From Stromatinia cepivora (lineage: Eukaryota; Ascomycota; Leotiomycetes; Helotiales; Sclerotiniaceae), in assembly GCA_014898415.1 (NCBI GenBank), contig RCTD01000003.1, positions 2,976,001-3,040,000 on the forward strand: a stretch of DNA of 64,000 nt, written 5' to 3'. This document shows positions 59,447 to 64,000 of this stretch, piece by piece (position 1 is the stretch's first letter; each line of letters starts with the position of its first letter). The translations under genes and the position numbers were made by a program. The notes under the pieces were generated by a model, which saw only the letters and a program-made list of their open reading frames with translations, was not told where the DNA came from and searched no databases.

Positions 59447-61085
59447 TCATCTCGGCCGTTCAATCTCCGCAAGCAACCTCACAAATCTACTATGCAGCTC
59501 AATAAAGAAATCCGGTAGTCCCACCAACTCGGCCAATCCTCTACCCTTCAAACTCGCACCCGCCATTCTACCATCAGGTCCCCTATTACCACCTCGCAAG
59601 AAAGAAGAAGTAGGTGTAGTTGTTGTACCACCACCTCCAAACGCACCATTACTATTTCCGTTACCACTTCTCTCATCGCCCAGTCTAGGGGACTGAAGCG
59701 CTGATTCAGAACGTGCAAGTTCTTCGTCGGCAAGACGCGCAATCCAATCTGCGAGTTCGCGAAAGGCGGCATCGAGGAAGGAAAAGGTGCGCATGGCCAT
59801 GCGTTCTTTTTGAGTTGAGAGGGCGATTAAAGCATAAACGCGACGACGACCGCGTGCGGAAGGATCTGGAATGCGGAAGATGTATGCTGTGGTGTAGCCG
59901 GCCATTGGATCACCGAAAAAGATTGGGCCGCCGGACGAGGTAGTTGTGGAAGAGGTGAGGTGGGAGGAGAAACTAGAGATGAATGGGGAGGAGGGTGTGG
60001 AGTTAGGTGTAGGATTTGAGGATGGTGGGAGGGTTTCGCAAGAGAGGGTCCGGAGACACGATTGGCGGATAATGGAGAAAGAGGTAGGTTGTAAAGGTTC
60101 ATGCGTTGACGTATAGTCGATGAAATGGTTATGCGAGAGAAATTCTCTAGTGGTATAGGTAGGAGGGGATGTATCGGATCGCTTTACAGAGGATCTTCGC
60201 GCCTGATGCAGGTCTTCCCGTTCTTCCTTCTGAATTGCGCATTCCGAATCGTCCGAATCTGACGATGCAGACTTTGGAGGGGTACTCTGACCTGCAATGC
60301 GCTCAAACGGTTTCCGTGTTCGCAGAATTGGACCATTGTCGAGTTTTCCACCTCCCGCAGGTTTGGGACTTGTAGGTGTATCTTCCTTCGTCTTCTTAGG
60401 TAAAGTAAGAGCGCAATTTTCGCATGGACCTGGCTTTTCGCTGGGATATGTTTTGCGAAAGCTCGAATCGCGTCGCAAATTATTCGTAGTAATTTGTGTA
60501 TTCTGCAAAGTAGGTGCTCTAGGACTTTGAGGTGGTGTTTCGACCGCAGAACCTGTTGTATTCGAAGTATTTGAAGGATTTGAATTCGCATGAAGAGCAG
60601 GTCTACTCGCCGCGACATCTGTCTCCGAAACCGTAGAATTTGTTCTATTTGAAGAGCACGCGTTTGTATTTAAAGAAGGTTCCGAGGATCTAAAAGATCT
60701 ACTTGTGCTAGGTCTCCGAGGGGTAAATTCATCTTTTTCTGGACACGAAGTACAACCCACGGGAAGTGCTTCTGTTACCATGACCGGGGTCGGACCATGA
60801 GTGTCGCAATAATGCGCGAGACATAACTGTGACAGAGAAAGACAAGGTCAGTACAAGGTCCCATGATTGCCTGATCAAACTCCCATTCCCTCAAAACCAT
60901 TGCGAACCACTCGCGGATCATCCGCGCGAACAACGATATTGTGTGCCCTTCAACGAGGCAAACGTAGACGCAGCAGTAGGAAGGAATAGATGCTTAGGGG
61001 CAATGATGCGAATGCGACCATAAACAATTGGTAGAAATGAGGGTTGAGGGTCTGAATGAATAATTTCTCTTACAATTAAAGCCAT
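59447..61085 (-). CDS. Folliculin/Lst7-family protein
   Basis: Two exons: a 12-nt coding exon (61085-61074, MALI) and 60826-59447, separated by a 247-bp intron (GTAAGA...TACTGACC...TCACAG, phase 0), giving 463 aa. The joined N-terminus MALILCLAHYCDTHGPTPVM is the folliculin start (aliphatic-A/C-H-F/Y-C-E/D-x-H-G-P), and CPEKDEF and PCENC follow in positions seen in fungal homologues. After a long Ser/Pro/Thr-rich insertion the longin core resumes at about 303-369: GPIFFGDPMAGYTTAYIF, PDPSARGRRRVYALIALS, FLDAAFRELADWI. The end LPDFFIELHSRFVRLLAEIE has no DENN domain, as in yeast Lst7. Lst7 with Lst4 acts as a GAP for the Rag GTPase Gtr2 at the vacuole and so controls TORC1 in response to amino acids; that role is inferred from the family. 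Confidence 0.85.
60827..61073 (-). other. Intron 1 of the folliculin/Lst7 gene
   Basis: 247 bp, donor GTAAGA, branch site TACTGAC about 20 nt before the TCACAG acceptor. It follows a coding exon of only 12 nt, so automated gene calls that start at the ATG at 60781 would lose the conserved N-terminus. Confidence 0.75.
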
Positions 61086-61467
61086 ATTCAGAAGAAGATC
61101 AATCAAGGGATTATATCCTCTTTTCTTTTTTGACTTCCTCTCTTTTTCTCTTGATTCCTGTTCGTTGCCAAAGTATCGGTATTTTCAAATGTCTTAGACT
61201 TTTCTCTTCTAATCCCCGTGTAGCCGTCTCTTTCTGTGGGACCTTGGGACAGAGTGGATTTCTTTTCAGGGTCGTCTCACACCCTCTTTCTGCTCTTGTC
61301 GTATTATTATTTTTGTATGTGTACCCAGTACAATCGATACGTACGGGAGTACTCGAGAGTCGGATTACACGGAGTAGAAGGTAGAAGGGTGGATGTAATC
61401 TTACAATATCTTTGTGTTGAACAGACGAAGCAAAAGCGAGGTTGTTTTCGTAGAAAGGGTATTGGTA

Positions 61468-61532
61468 TTGAATTGAATTGAATTGAATTGAATTGAATTG
61501 AACTGAACTGAATTGACTGAAATTGAATTGAT
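61468..61532. repeat. AATTG microsatellite
   Basis: About a dozen pentanucleotide units (TTGAATTGAATTG...), the last few imperfect (AACTGAACTG). Confidence 0.9.
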
Positions 61533-61758
61533 TTGGTATTTGGGTAAAATTTCAAAATTGTAGAACAAGTGAAAAGAACTTTTTGAATATATTTAAAATA
61601 GAATAATAAAGTTAATCAATTTCTGGAACGAACACACGGGCACAACGGATGCGATGCGGGTACTAAAAGAACCCAAAGACCGAACGATAGTTTTGGCGGG
61701 TGGTGGGGGCGCTAAGTAGTAGTACGGCAATTCCAAGAGGTTAATAGTGATTCCATCA

Positions 61759-61916
61759 TAGTGAAGAGTGAAGAGTGAAGAGTGAAAAGTGAAGAGTGAA
61801 GAGTGAAGAGTGAAGAGTGAAGAGTGAAGAGTGAAGAGTGAAGAGTGAAGAATGAAGAATGAAGATGTGAAGTGTGAAGTTGTGAAGTGTGAAGTGTGAA
61901 GTGTGAAGTGAAGTAA
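61759..61916. repeat. 7-bp GAAGAGT minisatellite
   Basis: About 14 units of AGAGTGA with few variants, followed by degenerate GTGAAGT units. Confidence 0.9.
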
Positions 61917-62234
61917 TTGTGGAGTAAAATATATATAATAAATTATAATACCTAGGTAGGAAGATTGATGAATGATTTAAATGAAGCGAGTGAACCTTTC
62001 AAGAACACAACACAGGAATAATAATAAAAAGCTGTCAAAAAAAAGAATTCAGATTTCTAAGGAATTATTCTAGATATATACTTTCTGTAAGAAAAGAAGA
62101 TAATGGGAAAAAAGATAAAGGGTGGTAAGCATATTTGCTTGTCCATCCATCTATAGCTACCAGGGACTTGGGTACTTAACTTGCTTGCTTGCTCATCATA
62201 ACACAAAAGAGAATACAAAAGTAAGCAATAGAAG

Positions 62235-62272
62235 CATGAAGGGTAAAGGGTAAAGGGTAAAGGGTAAAAGGG
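62235..62272. repeat. GGGTAAA short tandem repeat
   Basis: Four to five copies of a 7-bp unit. It resembles but is not a telomere repeat. Confidence 0.85.
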
Positions 62273-64000
62273 GGTTAATGAAAATCAATCATCATCGTCG
62301 ACCACTACCTCCACTAACATGCTATTGTCCTTCATACCTTTTCACCGCTTCGAAAACCGAAGTATCACATATATATACCTCCTCTTCCCATCAACCAATC
62401 CCTTTTCTCAATTTCATATAAATATATCATCCTTCAAGCCACAATATCATTCCTCGGTCGTTATGTCGGAACGGTCCGGCTGACATATTTGTTTCTCGTT
62501 TCCTACTGGATATTTATCCGCCCGCTTGGCTTTTTGCTCGATTGTTCCGCGTGCATGTGCAATGTCACGAAGTCTTTTTTACCATATGTATACTTGGGGA
62601 ATTAATACTGGGGGTTGGTAACCCAATCACCGCAAGACAGAGAAAGCTTCCATATCCTCTTGTTCTTGGCCATCAAAAATAATACCGGATGATTCGTACG
62701 TATATCAATGGAGGCAAACCCCTGAAGCCATATAGCTCGCTACGCTCGAAAGGTTGAAGATATAAAAAAAAACGTATTTCCTTTCCAAAAAAAAAAGTCT
62801 GTTTCCACGGTAGTGGCCTTCAGAGGGGCTAGCGGAGCGTGATTCCATTGAATTAGTAATGAGAGCAAGCCTTCTGTGATGTTTAATTAAGATGGATATT
62901 TTCCGAGTACGAAGGTACATCTTTAATTTCCATACCAATAATACCAATACATTCATATAGACATACAAAATGCATACACACGTACATCCCATCATCGATT
63001 CATTCCTCGATATATGATTCCACATCGACCTATGTACCTACGTCCCACCATCGAAAACCATAACCTCAAGGAACATCAAGAACTTCAAGAACTTTCTCGA
63101 AAAGTGAAACATCAGACGAAAAATAAATTCTCCTTGCACATATTTCCTTATTCCCTCCCACCCATTCATTTATTCCCCTTATCGCCATGCATACCCAATG
63201 TCCGTAGTTCCTCTTAGTTTCATTCCCATGCGCTCATCCGTTGAATCGAAGCCATGAGAACCTCTAGTACTACATACCAGCTCAGCCACAAGTATCTTTG
63301 TTAGAACCCCGAAGTGACATTTGAAGTCGCATATGAGGCACCGCATGAATATGATCCACGGCCCTTTGCCAGCATCTTTCCGGGATTCCCAATCCATGGA
63401 AATGGAAGCTATGTACTGTAATGTAGATCAATCTGCAGGTAGGCAAAAGCGGAAGATTAGGGAAATGCATGTTATTTGCCTCGCTGCTGTGTTAGCTGTG
63501 GTGCACGATGAGAGGATCCACTGCGTACCATCACACACTCCATCACAGGTGCAGCCATGGGGGCACCGAGAAGTGAAACTTCTATTTTCTCCGACATTGT
63601 TGATGTATATAACCAACCGACATACATACATTATGCAAGGGGCTCTACTGCACATGAATTGTTGTTTCAAACCCTCATATATATCTAATTGCAATGCCGT
63701 ATCACAGTATCACATGCAGATCATCATCATTGAAATGAAAGTAGGGAGAAACAATAAGATTGTCCGAAAATGATGGCAGTTATCGAGTCCAGGCTCGATC
63801 CGAACTGAAATCAAGATCATAGGTTCCTCCCTAAACTTTTTTTTATTATTTTTCTGTGATCTCCCCCCCCTCCCGGATGTCGTGCTTCCCACTTCAAAGA
63901 GGGTGAGAAGTGACCATCATTGCCATTTTAGGGCACTCCCAACAACGCCCTTCCCTTATCCCCTTCTTCTCTTCAATGCCTGCCATGAGCCCTTTGTTGA

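Larger units (their letters stand above)
61086..64000. other. Gene-free 2.9-kb interval upstream of the Lst7 gene
   Basis: Presumed promoter and 5' UTR of the minus-strand Lst7 gene near 61.1-61.4 kb, then unique DNA with three short tandem repeats. The 150-codon plus frame at 63321-63773 and smaller frames have no recognisable domain, splice logic or homology that I can see. Other genes, if any, lie beyond the window. Confidence 0.5.

Noticed and set aside
62235..62272. GGGTAAA repeat as an interstitial telomere
   Set aside because: Fungal telomeres are TTAGGG; neither strand nor any rotation of GGGTAAA gives it or the plant-type TTTAGGG.
63321..63773. 150-codon plus frame near the right edge
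   Set aside because: No recognisable domain or signal peptide, and overlapping minus frames of similar quality; it looks like chance in non-AT-rich DNA.
1..64000. An undescribed defence, CRISPR or toxin-antitoxin-like system
   Set aside because: None of the intact genes form a compact operon-like set and the organism is a fungus. The only candidates for undescribed biology are the extra ORFs carried by Copia-A and Gypsy-C.

Overview
The window looks like a contig piece from a filamentous ascomycete (Pezizomycotina, plausibly a leotiomycete) with a two-speed genome. Positions 1 to about 51,814 are extremely AT-rich and built almost only of nested, decayed transposons. Positions about 51,815 to 64,000 have ordinary base composition, short GT..AG introns with CTAAT/CTGAC branch sites, and host genes. 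In the AT-rich part, repeat copies differ mainly by C/T and G/A transitions, TpA is in large excess, and coding frames are full of TAA/TAG/TGA at former CAA/CAG/TGG codons. This is the signature of repeat-induced point mutation (RIP).

The AT-rich block, from left to right. Copia-A copy 1 (1-6872, +; its 5' end lies outside the window) sits inside a Copia-B fragment (6873-7837, +). Next is a complete 11.2-kb Ty3/Gypsy element C on the minus strand (7838-19039), with 291-bp LTRs, a purine tract and a tRNA-like primer site. Positions 19040-21958 hold a relic with a Gag zinc knuckle. Copia-A copy 3 (21959 to about 30690, -) carries a complete Copia-B copy 1 (24974-30456, -) flanked by a perfect 5-bp duplication TATAG. 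Gypsy element D follows (about 30690-36096, +; LTR only at its 3' end), then Copia-B copy 2 (36097-41051, -) and the 5' half of Copia-A copy 2 (41052-45440, -). The last unit is a pogo/Fot1-like DNA transposon G (45692-51814, -), about 1.82 kb once two nested LTR elements are subtracted: gag-only element E (TSD TTAAT) and non-autonomous element F (TSD TAAAT). F itself carries a 419-bp TA-flanked MITE, H.

The gene-bearing part holds, in order, a serine beta-lactamase/esterase-fold hydrolase (+), a two-exon HET-domain gene (-), a fungal protein-kinase-like pseudogene that has lost its N-lobe (+), and a two-exon folliculin/Lst7-family gene (-) whose first coding exon is only 12 nt. Long gene-free stretches with mini- and microsatellites follow.

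The host genes do not form an evident pathway. A hydrolase, a HET gene and a broken kinase gene next to a RIP-mutated block is typical of a fast-evolving margin, while the Lst7 gene (TORC1/amino-acid signalling) is a conserved housekeeping gene. The most unusual items are coding-like segments that LTR elements do not normally carry: a conserved antisense ORF cluster between RNase H and the 3' LTR of Copia-A, and a frame of at least 600 codons downstream of pol in Gypsy-C. All repeat boundaries were aligned by eye.
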